From Acanthopleura granulata (Eukaryota > Mollusca > Polyplacophora > Chitonida > Chitonidae), in NCBI GenBank assembly GCA_016165875.1, contig JABBOT010000080.1, positions 9,406,172 through 9,470,171 on the forward strand: a stretch of DNA of 64,000 bases, in the 5' to 3' direction. Both the position numbers and the translations under genes were made by a program. Shown here piece by piece: positions 1 to 11,584 of this stretch. Position 1 is the first letter of the stretch. Every line of letters starts with the position of its first letter. The notes below the pieces were generated by a model. That model did no database searches and had not been told where the DNA came from. It was given only the letters and a program-made list of their open reading frames with translations.

Positions 1-100
1 TTTCACGTATACTAAGGCAGCCAGCATTATGGTGGGAGGAAACCGGGCAGAGCCTGGGGGAAACCCACACTCATCTGCAGGTTGCTGGCAGACCTTGTAT
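1..100 (-). repeat. tRNA-derived SINE fragment (family A)
   Basis: A truncated copy of the most frequent dispersed repeat in the window. It has the GGGAGGAAACCGGGCAGAGC and GGTTGCTGGCAGACC words seen again at 2490-2716, 6598-6822, 10535-10690 and 53358-53562. In full copies, the complementary strand starts with a tRNA-like head and ends in an A-rich tail, so this copy is in minus orientation. It lacks the head. Confidence 0.75.
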
Positions 101-523
101 CATAATTTTATTATTTATATACTTGTTAATTGTTTAATACCATACTCAGGAATTTTCACTTGCATGATGTTGATTTATGGAGTAAATTAGAGTAAACTAC
201 AGCCCTTGGGCAGGTACCTGACAAAACTTCTGACTTTGAGCTACAACTGAACCAGCCCAAACTGGATTTCAACTGGCAATCTGACCGATCACAAGCCTGG
301 CATTCGCAGCAGGTGAGGACTTGAATTGTCTGAGCCAGCTATGGTAGTCACAATAAAGCTTACCCAAAATTTCAGTGCATGAAGAGAGAAGATGTTTACA
401 ATCCCAAATAAATGCATTTCACAAGCGAGCTAAATATGATTGTATTATTTACTATTTATTCATCTGTGAAATCCCTATATTTCCTTCACTATTATATCCT
501 CACTAGTTAGATATCACTTTTGT
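101..523. other. Intergenic, no gene seen
   Basis: AT-rich sequence with no recognisable coding exon. Around 185-345 there is text resembling the SINE-like copy at 18760-19010 (a GTACCTGACAAA-type word followed by a reversed B-box-like stretch), so this may be a decayed SINE of a second family. Confidence 0.5.
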
Positions 524-690
524 TATTAGGGGTCCACACAGGTTCCCTGAGGGACACCTCTTGAAATCGTGCGGATTATTAGGGATCCAAACTGGTTCCC
601 AGAGGGACACCTCTTGAAATCGTTTGGATTGTTAGGGGTCCACACAGGTTCCCTGTGGGACACCTCTTGAAATTGTGTGGATTATTACTA
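524..690. repeat. Tandem repeat, 53-54 bp x 3
   Basis: Three consecutive copies of a unit containing GGGTCCACACAGGTTCCCTG and GGGACACCTCTTGAAAT, starting near 524, 578 and 631. Copies differ at a few positions. No coding role is evident, although the minus strand stays open over it. Confidence 0.85.
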
Positions 691-2340
691 TTATTAGTTC
701 TCTCAAAAAATTGCAATATCTCCCAAACTACTAAAGGTAGAGAATCCAAACTTTGTGGTCTTGAAAATGAACATATGAGGCAACTTTTGATGTTCAGTGT
801 CCGTTGACCAGTCAAGTGATTTAGAGGCCATTTTGAATTTCCTTGTTAAGCTGAAAAAATCTTCTTCTCACAAATGGGTATACCTTTTGTGTGGAAATTC
901 TATTTGCTGTTTCTAGGTGGATGGCCCTATTCAGTTTACTTCACAGCATTAATTTGATACGCAAATTTGACTGTAATAAATTTTCGAAGGTATGTAAAAA
1001 TTACATCATCTCTCAATATTGCTTAAAATGAGTAACCAAACATACTGTCTGGTGCCCTATGTTGTCAGGATTACATTTCTGCAAAAATTAGTTTCCTACA
1101 TTGTATAGTTTTGTAGTTTTTGCTAAGAAACTAACAAACAACTGACAAAATTCTGATTGTCTAGTACCAGGAGCAATACATCAAAGGTACAGTCTCTCCA
1201 TACATGTGGCAGAACCTTTGTATCTGACAGGACTATTTATTTTCTTTTCACTGGCTTTCACCATAGCCCAAATGAACGCCGTGCCTAGCAGTCTCAGGTT
1301 CAAACCCAGTTAAATCCTACTATTCTTTTTTCTCTCTTTATTTCTCAAGTATCATGAAATTATGAGACAGTGCAGACTAGTGCTAGCACTCTGAGGTTCA
1401 AATACAATCTATTTCTTATCATTTTTAAATGGAAATTTTTTCCCCACAAATTTCATTTTTCAACCTGGACTACTTTGCATGAATATGACGCATTGATATG
1501 TCATTTTCTCGGGAAGAGTTTATCCGATGGAGCTGAAATTTAAAATGCAGACAGAATACGTCGGGGCAAATTATGTGTGCAAATATCATTTTCATATCTT
1601 GAAAATTGTAGAAATGCACTGATTACAGAAACTGTCATGTGACCAAAAGTTTTTAAATTTAAATATCTTAAGTACACTACCTGGTGTAATTTCACGTCAT
1701 CACGAATCTGATCTTAATTTTTTCCTGCAATGTACACCTTTGACGCAAATTACGATCAAAGTTTGAAAAATGCAATTTTCCCCATATTTGGAGGTCATGT
1801 TACAGAGAACCATTACAGCTGTAATGCTGAAAATTTGGAGTGCTAGATATGAACTATAAAAAGTGTGAAAAAGCAAAATTTCACCATATTTAGGGGTTGC
1901 GTGATAGGAAACTGTTAAAGCTGTAAAAGCTGGGCATCACTGAGTGCAGTTTACTATGAGAATGGAGATTATCCTTGCTGCACAGTATTCTGTATGTCTT
2001 TTGTTATGGGCTATGGGTAAAAGATCAAAGCCAGAGTGCTTCCACGCTGATTTTTAGTACTGATGGATAACAGCTTTAATTAAATTTTGATATTACATTG
2101 CTGGTGACCTTGATTCATCCGTGATGTAGAAAATGGAACACTTTATTTTTAGGACGGTCCAATCTAAGCTCACTGGGATGACGTAATAATACAAGTCTAG
2201 TCAATTGCTATATTCCGACGTCATGCAAGAAGACACGACATCATACTAAACGTCATGTATACCAGTACATCTGAAAACATTGCCTAAAACTTCTTGGAAT
2301 ACACAAAATCATGACACTGCAAAAGTATAAATAAAAAGTA
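691..2340. other. Intergenic, no gene seen
   Basis: About 1.6 kb of AT-rich sequence. No open frame over 60 codons, no recognised protein family, and no clear tandem repeat. Confidence 0.5.
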
Positions 2341-2343
2341 AAA

Positions 2344-2487
2344 TACTGCACTGTGATGGTTGAATACCACAAATATTGTTCTGAAAGGTGGAAGTAACCT
2401 ACTTGATGCTTCGCATCTCGTGGGTTATCATTTTCACCTCTCACTCGAACAATATTTATGGTATTCAACCCTCACTGTGCAATATCC
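2344..2487. mobile_element. Foldback (hairpin) MITE-like element
   Basis: The two halves are imperfect reverse complements: ACTGCACTGTGATGGTTGAA on the left matches the complement of TTCAACCCTCACTGTGCAAT on the right. Pairing runs nearly to the centre, GATGCTTCGCATC. As a result the two strands translate to similar peptides. Arms are about 70 bp. No transposase is present. It abuts a SINE copy. Confidence 0.8.
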
Positions 2488-2489
2488 TC

Positions 2490-2716
2490 CGTTTATTTCA
2501 CTAGTGTTTATCGTGGCACTCAAGAATATTTCACTTTACGCATTACATATTTCACATTATGGCGGGAGGAAACCATTTGCTGGCAGATCTTCCCACGTAC
2601 TGAGAGGAAGGCAGCCTATACAGGACTTGAACTCACAGCGACCTCATTGGTGAGAGGCACCAAGGTCATTAGGCTGCACTAGTGCACTCACCCCCTCAGC
2701 CACAGACGCCCCCAGG
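2490..2716 (-). repeat. tRNA-derived SINE (family A), nearly full length
   Basis: Reading the complementary strand, the head contains an A-box-like and a B-box-like (TGAGTTCAAGTCC-type) stretch. The body has CTGCCAGCAAATGG and TTTCCTCCCGCCATAATG, and the tail has AAATATTCTTGAGTGCC. Short direct flanks could not be fixed. The small open frames across it are incidental. Confidence 0.75.
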
Positions 2717-5700
2717 CAAGTTATGAGAGCAGCCACTGTGAGAGGGTTATACACATTACACAAGTCTAAAAAACGCAACAAAATATACACCTTGTACATG
2801 TAAATGTATCAGTAACAACTTTATTACAAATGTTCGGAGGTTTGGTATATCCAAATATTATAAAAGCTAGCAAATCAGTAAATTGCATAGGCTTCTACTT
2901 AATGCAATACCAAATTTCAAAGAACATAAAAACTTTGTCACAAATTGCATGAATACAAAATGGTGATGACTTTGGTGAAGCCTTGATAGCTTATCCTTGG
3001 TAAATAAGGATTGTCCCCATTCACAGACCAGAGAACTTAAACCTTTTCCTGGGATATGTGGCTCTTGTAATTCTCAGATGAAATGGATGGATGTTATTGG
3101 TTTTGCTCAGAGATATTAAAGGAATAATTAAAGTTTGAAGCACAGAGAAATATGACTTAGATTACAGTACAGGCCAAAGTAAAAATTTTGATTCAAGCAT
3201 AAATTTATGAAATTATTGTGCAAGGGAGGCAACCAGTAATAAATTCATGTTTTTTCGCAGATCTTTACATACCATTTATCAGGGATGATGGCTCGTCACT
3301 AAATGGCATGCTCAATAAACTTACAATGGTGGAATTGGCAGAAAATCTTGCCATTCTGAACACAAATAGATGCATGTATAAACCCATGACAAAATTACGC
3401 CATATTACCTTCAACGCTTCATTAACATTAGAAATATTTAAGACTTCCAGGGGTCTATGGTAAGTCATGGGGTAAAAAGTATGGATTGCAAAAGTTTCCA
3501 TATTTATTAACAAATATCTATTACTGCACTGACCATGCAATATAAAACCTTTTTCAGATTTCACTGATCAATTGGAAGATTCCCTCTAGGGTGCTAGCGT
3601 TTTGGCAGTATTGCATGACTTGGGTCACAAAAAGAAGACTCTTTGGTACAAATTTGGCTGATAAAAAAAGTAACATTAACAACAATCAGGGCATTGCATT
3701 TCTCATAAAAATCATCAAAGGTGAATTTAAAAATATGGTGCACAACTTCCAATCAATTAATATTCTGATTCCTCAAGTAAATCTCTCTGTCGGATGGGAT
3801 AATCAGGGCACTGTGGAAACAAGAATTACCTTCAATCATAGTTAATCCTCTTAACTATGTGATGTAAACATTAAAGTCATTACGTTTTAATTTTTGGATT
3901 CAGAAGCTCTGATTCAGTTACATCTACATCATCAGCTTTGTACATTTTCAAACAGGATTTGTGTTAAGGATGATGATGTATCATGTATGCTATATTTTAA
4001 TGATTTCATTGGGTTTCTGTATAAAGTACTTATGTGACATTAAAGGATATGGAATCAAAGCTGATTGGCTGAGAGTGGAGATAGGGTTTCCTGGCTTAAG
4101 TGCTGGAGCTATGGTCACGCTTGATTAAATCCGCCATACCTAAAATTCAGCTTAGGCTGCGTAGAGCCCGGACTTCCTCATCTCTCATACTAACCAATGA
4201 GAAAATATTCTGTAATCCCTTTAAAGGATCTATCCAATTCAACAGTACAACAACTACATGTATATAATCAAAACTAAGGCTGTATAAAAATATAACAAGA
4301 AACCACTACAAAAGTAGCCCTTCTACAACTATACATGTATAAAAATAATGTACAAACATGCGCAAGCTCAATTCCTTGCAATAGCAAAATGCAAATTATG
4401 TAGAGCATGTCAATAAATTGGTATTTAGGGTAACTTTCGTGGTGGAATTCATGATACTGGTGACGGCAAAATTGTAACCACTGCTGGAACAAAGTGCCAA
4501 ATTCGAGAAAATCTGTAGATTTCGTATTTTGATTTATCCAGAGTTTAGCACCTTGCCATGTTGATCGTTTCATATCAGTAATCGTTTATCTGTACAATTC
4601 TCCACAGGTATTGTTCCTTTTGGTTTAAGAAAAACATGATATGTAAAAATGCTACAAATAATGAAAAGCATTCACATTTGCTCATGAAAATTATTGCAGC
4701 CTAACGAAAGACAAAATTTGTCCTGTTGCGTATGGTTTTCTCAGTTTTCTTGATGTAAGATATACATGTAGTCAGACTTACAGAAATGCCAAAAAAATTA
4801 CACTAACCCTGAAATTTGATTCAAGTGCATTAAACTAAAAGTACTCAATATTGACATGGCTGACAAAATGAGGTATGGACGGACAAGCAAAACAAAAAAT
4901 CATGATGAAATATATACATTATACAAAATTACAAATTTAAGTACAAGTTGGGGGTCAACATACATCAAGCATGTTCCCTTTCGTTCAAATTTGTTCATAA
5001 AACAAATATCTAGATTTGAAAATGATATATAATGTACCACAACCATTTTTTTCTGTACAAAAGATTGTCTCATTGAATAGAAAATTCTGATCAAAAAGAA
5101 TTTCTGTTTGGCTATGTATCTTGCATGAGCGATTCTCTGTTGCTTTTCATTGCCTAAATGCCTATTGTCTCTTTTGTGCTCTCTTACGAGAGTTTTCACT
5201 CCCTTCTGACGAATATCTGACATGAAGTTATAAATATCATGCTCTTATCAAAACATATTTTGCATGAACCTATTCTAGCACTGACAGCACTTTGATTTGA
5301 AAATAACTGTGTACCTGATTACACCACACTGATAAGGTCTTTAGCCAGCAGTTTCAATACTACTAACCTACATATACTAGGTAGGAATAAAATATAATGG
5401 TAAAGCAACAGTGCTGAAACCATTGTAGGCCAATGAGTGAACAACACTATTTCGTTGTCATAGCAACTGCCAACATATACACATAATATGTGTGTACTGT
5501 GCATTTGGCAAATAAACTTGGCCACTTGGAAGAATATGTGCAGGTTCCATTTTAATGACAGTCTTTATAACTAGGGTGTCTGGGGTTTGAATAACTGCTC
5601 ATGATACTGATTTTACCTGTCATCGAAAATCTGAACTTATCTGTACTTGTATCTCATTCAGGTTCAATTTCAACCTTTTCTCCCTTGAGTAGCTCGCTGA

Positions 5701-5865
5701 AACTTCTGAAAAAAAAAAACAACAACAAAAAATGCAAAGCACAGGAAACACCCTGCACCCCAGCAACACTGAGCTCAAACCCACAAGACAATCTTTTGAA
5801 GAAACATCAATACTGGAACTCTTCCTTACAAATGGGAAGTGTTGCAGGTTTTCTGACAGAGCCCC
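2717..5865. other. Intergenic / presumed TWSG1 3' flank
   Basis: No gene recognised. The part nearest the TWSG1 stop is presumably its 3' UTR. A minus-strand ATTAAA-type poly(A) signal lies at 5551-5556, about 310 bp past the stop; this assignment is tentative. Short frames on both strands have no family resemblance. Confidence 0.4.
4044..4212. mobile_element. Possible short MITE
   Basis: Imperfect terminal inverted repeats: TTAAAGGATATGG plus CTGATTGGCTGAGAGTGGAG on the left correspond to the complement of CATCTCTCATACTAACCAAT and CCCTTTAAAGGA on the right. The size of about 165 bp and lack of coding content fit a non-autonomous element. Pairing is imperfect, so confidence is moderate. Confidence 0.5.
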
Positions 5866-6182
5866 CTACTCCTCATCGAAGTCCATGGAATTTTCCATCA
5901 TGGCCCCCTGGCCTGCTATTAAGTTCTCGTTGTCCACCACCTCCATTGTTTCCAAATCGTCCTCATCTTCTTGTTCCCCGTCGGGCAGAGGACACCGCAG
6001 ACACTTCTCCTCGCCGATCCCGTAGTCCAGGCACGTGTTGCCTATACACTGACAGCAGCCATGTTCGTGGAACCAGCGGTATCGCGCGGCACCCATAGAT
6101 TTGCACGAATCTTTGCACTTCCTCAAGGACATGCACTGTGACATGAAGGCTACAGTACAGTTCAACATTGAGTCGGTATGAT
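5866..6182 (-). CDS. TWSG1: TWSG1 coding exon 3 (terminal)
   Basis: The acceptor is TTTCCAG before ATCATACCGAC, and the stop is TAG at 5868-5866. It encodes residues 147-251: the C-terminal cysteine module (C155, C163, C169, C173, C189, C190, C192, C197, C207, C210), then an acidic low-complexity tail from P211 containing EQEDEDDLETMEVV and ending SMDFDEE. Confidence 0.93.
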
Positions 6183-9100
6183 CTGGAAATATACAATATA
6201 CACACAAGCTTGAGTAGATTTTCAACAATATTTTCACTTTTTTGACATTTCTAAAACCATTCAAAACTTTGAACTCTTTTCATTTCTGATTAATACGGAA
6301 TGCCATGCTAACGAGTTTTTCAGTTATGCCATTGTGGTCAGTATTATGGGTGGAGTATCCACACGCAGTGCAGTGACATGCAGTAATATTGAAGGGACTG
6401 GGACAATTCCAACTCGATTACAAAAGAAGTAAATGCATGCTAATTTTTCCTCTCATGCTGATGTACCCACATTTTCACATATTTTCACATCCAAACATTA
6501 GAATCTCTCACACAAACCCATCAATACATCCACAAGTATGCTTCACAGGTATATTTAAAGTAACTAAATTTAAATATGCTTGCATACATGTATGAATTTA
6601 TTTATTTAGTTGATTGGAGTTTTACACTGTAGTCAAGAATGTTCCAGTTATATGCAGACTTCCAACATTATACTGACAGGAAATCTGCTTCAGTGCAACA
6701 AACCACCCCCAGCAGGTTGCTGGCAGACCATCCTACTTATGGCTGAAGAGGAATCCAGCACTAGCTGGATTTGAACTCTGTGCTAGCATGTTAACCCCTC
6801 GGCCATGGCAGCACCCTCGTATGACTAAAACTAAGGTGTTTTTTTTCCGGAACAAAAGTTGTATGATAAAGATTACACATTTGCCTGTTGTAGGATGACA
6901 CCAAGCAGCATATTTCTTATTGTTAAACAAAGAAATGAAAACAATCCAGTCAAATTTAGCTTCTTTATACCAGTACATGTACAGTCTTACAGGTTTTCTA
7001 GACTACAGAGGCTCATGCCCTTGTATTATAAACACACCTAAACACTCAGTACTTGACAACAAAAGGAAGACTGACAGTAATCATGACATGCATATCTTCA
7101 CTATAAATACTACAGACTTTGTTAATGTCTGAGATTACTGTAAATGACCTAAAATTTTGTCCATGTTTATGTTGCTTATGCATCCTAATGCTGTGTGTTC
7201 TATAATTTTTCAGAAAGGTGTTCTGAGGTTTGTTTGGATGGCAGAATGATATCCACCTGAAAACATGCAAGTTTCAGCACAAAATGCAATATTTAAGGCC
7301 ATTTATTTTCCTCCAAACACAAACTTTTTATGTGAAATTTTAGTTCATTTACAGCAGTTCATGTAAATCACTGAGACCATCCTTAAAAAAATCTTTCTTG
7401 GGCATTTCATGTACCTGACCCTTTCAGAAAAAAACAGGATTCATAGGCAGAGAATTCTTTGGTTTATATTCTGAGTGTTAAAAAAAGAAATTAACACAAA
7501 AACTTTTATCAAGATACCACTAAAAGCTTTACAGTAGGGCCCTTTTTGGAGGGTCGGTCAGGTTTGCCCAATGGACATATTCTTATGGATGGTCAGACCT
7601 GTAACCCAGGTTCCAAGGGTCAGTAGAGTACAGCACAGTACAGTTGGTGCAGGAGCATATCAACACAGGCTACCCAAGCTCCTTTCACTTTATCACAGAG
7701 CCACCCTCTAAATCTTCAAACCCTCTGTCCACAACACAGTGTGGACAGAGACTGCCCTGGCATTTTTTCCTCTTTTTATGTCATAAGCTAAATGAGAGGT
7801 AATGGTACTCTAAATACTGCCCTACCTGCTAGTTACCATGGCAACAGACATGAGGGTATAAAGAAGAATGGTGTAGCACCCTACCCACCACTGAGGGGGC
7901 ATATTAACTAAGTCCCAGTGTTTCAGGGAGGCCAGAGTGCTCTGTGTTTACAGTTGAGGCAAACCTCATTCAGGGCTGGTTAGTCTCAAATCTCACCTTA
8001 CTGTAAAACATCCTAAAAATATATGTTACTGAGCCGAAATATAATGGCATGATCACTACACTGAAAGCTATTACACAAACAAACAGCTCAGTTATTGTGC
8101 CACTAACAGCACAACATTATTTCATTATTTGCATGTCCTTTCACTAGATCCAAATTCATGGCCCCTGCATGATCTGGAACATAATCAAATTTACTTCTTA
8201 GAGGTTTTACATCACAGTCTTTACTTCCATCCCCTTTTCGCCCATATGGCAGAGAAAATGTTGACAAAGTACAAGCAATTAATGCAGTGGTTAACAAGGG
8301 GGAGCTAGGAGCTTCACTTGCTAGCAGAGAATACAATGACTACTGGGTATTACTGTTTAGGAGTCTACTCTTTATTTAACATCCACACCTACACAAATTT
8401 TCAAAACATCTAAGCAACCGGAAATTTTGTTCTTCAGCCAAACTACCTATAACTGTAATGTTCAGGGCAGAATACTCTAAAACCATGGGAATAAATGTAG
8501 CATAATACCACTTGAGATTGGAAATCGAAGTGGAAGAAAACATTTAAGTTTAACACTTTACTTAGAGGTGATCATGTTTGGCATCATTAGCATTGGATTC
8601 ATGGGAGTCGCACTATCCTTCAAAAACAGGATGTTTTTTTTTGTGTTTTTTTTTTGTGTGGGGGGGGGGGGGGCAAATGTTCAGGGCAGAACAGCCTAAA
8701 ACCATGGGAATAAATGTACCATAATACCACTTGAGATTGGACATCAAAGTGGAAGAAAACATTTAAGTTTAACACTTTACTTAGAGGTGGTCATGTTTGG
8801 CATCATTAACATTGGATTTATGGGAGTCGCACTATCCTTCAAAAACAGGATGTTTTTTTTTTTTTTGGGGGGGGGGGTCAAATGTTCAGGGCAGAACAGT
8901 CTAAAACCATGGGAACAAATGTAGCATAATACCACTTGGGATTGGACATCAAAGTCGAAGGAAACATTTAAGTTTACCACTTTACTTAGAAGTGTGGGGG
9001 GGGTCAACTTAATTTTTGATGCATTTTGCCACTCCTTTACAAACATATATTCAGTTTCATAGGATACTTTTAGTCCACAACAAGCCTATGATACTGAGTC

Positions 9101-11569
9101 TTTAATAGCAGTTTTCACTACTTGTACATGTAACTTTATTTGCTGAATGATGTGACCAACCACCCCTGAATGTGATGCAAATATATCACTGCAAGCATAC
9201 AATGGAGGATAAAATTATTTAAATTTTGTCAAAGGTAGAGGAAATCTGCATCATGGGAACGTATAATATTGACCGAGATGCATATTAATTTTTTTTACTT
9301 TGAAAAACCTTACGCCTTATGTACATGTGCCTAAAAAAGTAGGGACATGTATCAATCTATGTACATATAAATGTATAATGTTATAAAAATATACATCCTG
9401 TACATAAGGAATTCAGATCAAGCCATGTAACTAAACTGTTTATCAATCCCATGACTGAATCTTGATTTGCAGCCCACTCAAAACTTTAATTGAAATTCTT
9501 TCAACATTTTGAAACAAAAAAAGAAAAACATGACGTGTACGACACTATAATTAACTAAGATCTTTTCCTTCAGAGAAACGAACCTCCCTTGTTATGATTC
9601 AGTACATGGAAGTTTCCACATAGATCAGATTAAGGGCAGGCAAGATGTATAAAAACAATACAGTAGTTCGATTAAACCATGCCTTAAGGTGAAAGATGAA
9701 ACTTTGAGAATATGCAGGCAAATCCGCAGTGAGCATTTGTTCAACAGGCATGGATATTATAAATGTGTGCATGGATATAAACATGCTACCTAATTAGATG
9801 TAAAATCTAATTAATTTCAGCCAGACAGGTTTTATACATGCTCCATTATTCTTACAATACATGTATACTTTAGTGACAGGTTGAGACTGAGGGTGAGTAC
9901 AGCAGTATACAACACCTGGTGGTATCAACATACAGGCCTTTCCATCCATTACACCTGTCAGACTGTCACCTTAGCTGACCATGATGTGCCAGGTGTATTA
10001 ATGTCTATAACAGTTGTGTCTATAGCATGGACGAATTCAGCTAGCAGGAGAGGAAATGAGAGGAATGGCTTATTATTAACTGTTTTTTTTTGTCCTTTTT
10101 TTCACTATACATCCTGTGTTTAAATAATCATTTGATTAAGGTATGGATTACTTTCAGCAGAATGCAGTTTAAAGGTAAATTCTGGGAAAGTTGTTAACTC
10201 AAATTCAAAGAGTAACCATGTTATATAAAATAGCAAGCTAAGGACACGTAATGTTGTTGGTTTTTTTCCTGCATTTATGTAGAATCAAACCCTGGTAATC
10301 CAACATTCTGGCAAGCTTGAGAGAAGCCTGCATTTCTATGTATCATTTGACTGACCATATTCTCCAATCAGAAGAAGTGTCTTGTTCCTGCACTGAGTTT
10401 ACCCCAGATGTTGCGTGAAATGGTCTTGCTGCAAGCTCCACAGAACAAAATCAGTTCCATGACCTTCACACAAGATTCACACACATCCAGCAGTAGAAAT
10501 GATCAGAATCCATCTAGATCACACTGATTTGATATATTTATTTGATTTATTTCATTGGTGCTTATGCTGTATTCAAGAATATTTCGGCATTATGGTGGGA
10601 GGAAACCGGGCAGAGCCCGCGGGAAACCCACAACCATTTGCAGGCTGCCAGCAGACCTTCCCACATACGAGACCACACTGATGCTGAGTCACTGTCACTT
10701 ACCCATGTTCGTAGCGAAGTCCATGCCCACATGATGAGGTTTGTAGATGTAGGAGTCATCGTGTACAGGATAACGGTGGATGGACCAGCGCTGCAACATA
10801 TCATCCTCCCCAGTTAGCACGTTAAACAGGTCTGGTATAGGGTCATTTAAGTCCTCAATGGCACTGGTCCTCTGGATGTTCTCGTTAGCTTTGGGCGGGT
10901 CACACATACCTGAAAACGAAAGTCAAAATTCTCATATTTTGTTCAGATATATACAGAAAGCCAACTTTTGACATATAATGCATATTAAAAACTCAATTTC
11001 ATTCCGAAGGATTTTTCTCTTGATCTATATTTATGTTCACCCAAAAAATTGAATCAAGTTTCTGTCTTTCTCAAAAAAGTCTTTATCTTTTCTTAGAAAA
11101 TATACAAATTTATAAGAGAACAGAAGAATACAATGGTATTTGTTATGAGCACTGCAAGTGTGTATTTAAAATCTCCATATGTAAAATAACAAGACATAAT
11201 TCATGGTCAAAATGTTTCGCTCCCATTTCAAAAAACCAGTTTTGTGCCTTGAATAAAGCTGAAATCTAAAAGAAGTATAACCCAAGATAATTCACAGATC
11301 CCTTTTAATGTTGGACAGACGGATATGGTGAACTTACCAACACAGGAGCAGCAGTGGAGGTAGTGCTTGGCCAGACACATGTGACAGTCTTTACAGCATG
11401 TACAGTTCCTCTTGTTGGTCATATCACACTCACATGACTTGATCAGCATACACTTACTGACCACGCTAGCACAGATCGCCTTATTACAGCCATTCGCGCC
11501 TGTTGTCGTGGATACCAACCCTACCAGGCTTATCATCAACAGTGCCCATATGCACCACCACTTCATCAT
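5866..11569 (-). CDS. TWSG1: Twisted gastrulation BMP-signalling modulator (3 coding exons)
   Basis: Joining 11569-11338, 10909-10703 and 6182-5866 (both introns phase 1, GT/AG) gives 251 residues. Residues 1-25 are a signal peptide (MMKWWCIWALLMISLVG). The N-terminal cysteine module has C28, C33, C40, C46, C48, C56, C58, C59, C62, C65, C73, C74 and C76, in the CNKA.CAS..SKC...C.C arrangement of TSG proteins, including the conserved NCT sequon at 55. Exon 2 encodes the DPIPDLFNVLT segment (human has EPIPSLFRALT). Exon 3 carries the C-terminal module with SMGAARYRWFH and CCQCIG..CLDYG. Family members are secreted, bind BMP ligands and work with Chordin and Tolloid. The vertebrate protein ends soon after the last cysteine pair; here an acidic tail of about 41 residues follows. 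Confidence 0.95.
6598..6822 (-). repeat. SINE (family A), diverged, in TWSG1 intron 2
   Basis: Tail-like TTTATTTATTTAGTTGATTG at the left, GCAGGTTGCTGGCAGACC in the middle, and a reversed B-box-like GGATTTGAACTC then a reversed A-box-like region at the right. This is the same layout as the copy at 2490-2716 but more diverged. Confidence 0.65.
6823..8456. other. TWSG1: TWSG1 intron 2, no gene seen
   Basis: Intronic sequence without a recognised coding exon. It contains a small perfect-arm hairpin near 7721-7750 (CTCTGTCCAC paired with GTGGACAGAG across an 8-base loop). Confidence 0.5.
8457..9002. repeat. Three tandem copies of a ~205-220 bp segment
   Basis: Copies start at 8457, 8676 and 8881 with AATGTTCAGGGCAGAA, then CTAAAACCATGGGAA and ATAATACCACTTG. 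The first two copies end in poly(T) running straight into poly(G); the third is cut short before the tract and ends in a G run. The copies are very similar, so the duplication is recent or homogenised. It lies in TWSG1 intron 2. Confidence 0.9.
9003..10534. other. TWSG1: TWSG1 intron 2, remainder
   Basis: AT-rich intron sequence; no coding exon or strong repeat recognised. Confidence 0.45.
10535..10690 (-). repeat. SINE (family A), 3' part, next to TWSG1 exon 2
   Basis: Starts with the reversed tail (TATTTATTTGATTTATTTCA) and continues through GGTGGGAGGAAACCGGGCAG and a CCAGCAGACCTTCCCACATA word; the tRNA-like head is missing. Its truncated end lies about 12 bp from the donor end of exon 2. 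Confidence 0.8.
10703..10909 (-). CDS. TWSG1: TWSG1 coding exon 2
   Basis: The acceptor is CGTTTTCAG before GTATGTGTGACC, and the donor is ACATGG followed by GTAAGTGACAG. It encodes residues 78-146, the linker between the two cysteine modules. It includes DLNDPIPDLFNVLTGEDD, the best-conserved stretch of the linker. Confidence 0.93.
11338..11569 (-). CDS. TWSG1: TWSG1 coding exon 1 (start codon, signal peptide)
   Basis: The start is the first of two adjacent ATG codons (11569-11564), followed directly by the hydrophobic signal peptide. The donor is TGTGTTG followed by GTAAGTTCACC. A good acceptor (TATTCTTCAG) lies about 12 bp upstream of the ATG, so the 5' UTR is probably split and a non-coding exon lies further upstream, at higher coordinates. 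Confidence 0.93.
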
Positions 11570-11584
11570 GCTTAGGGTGATCTG

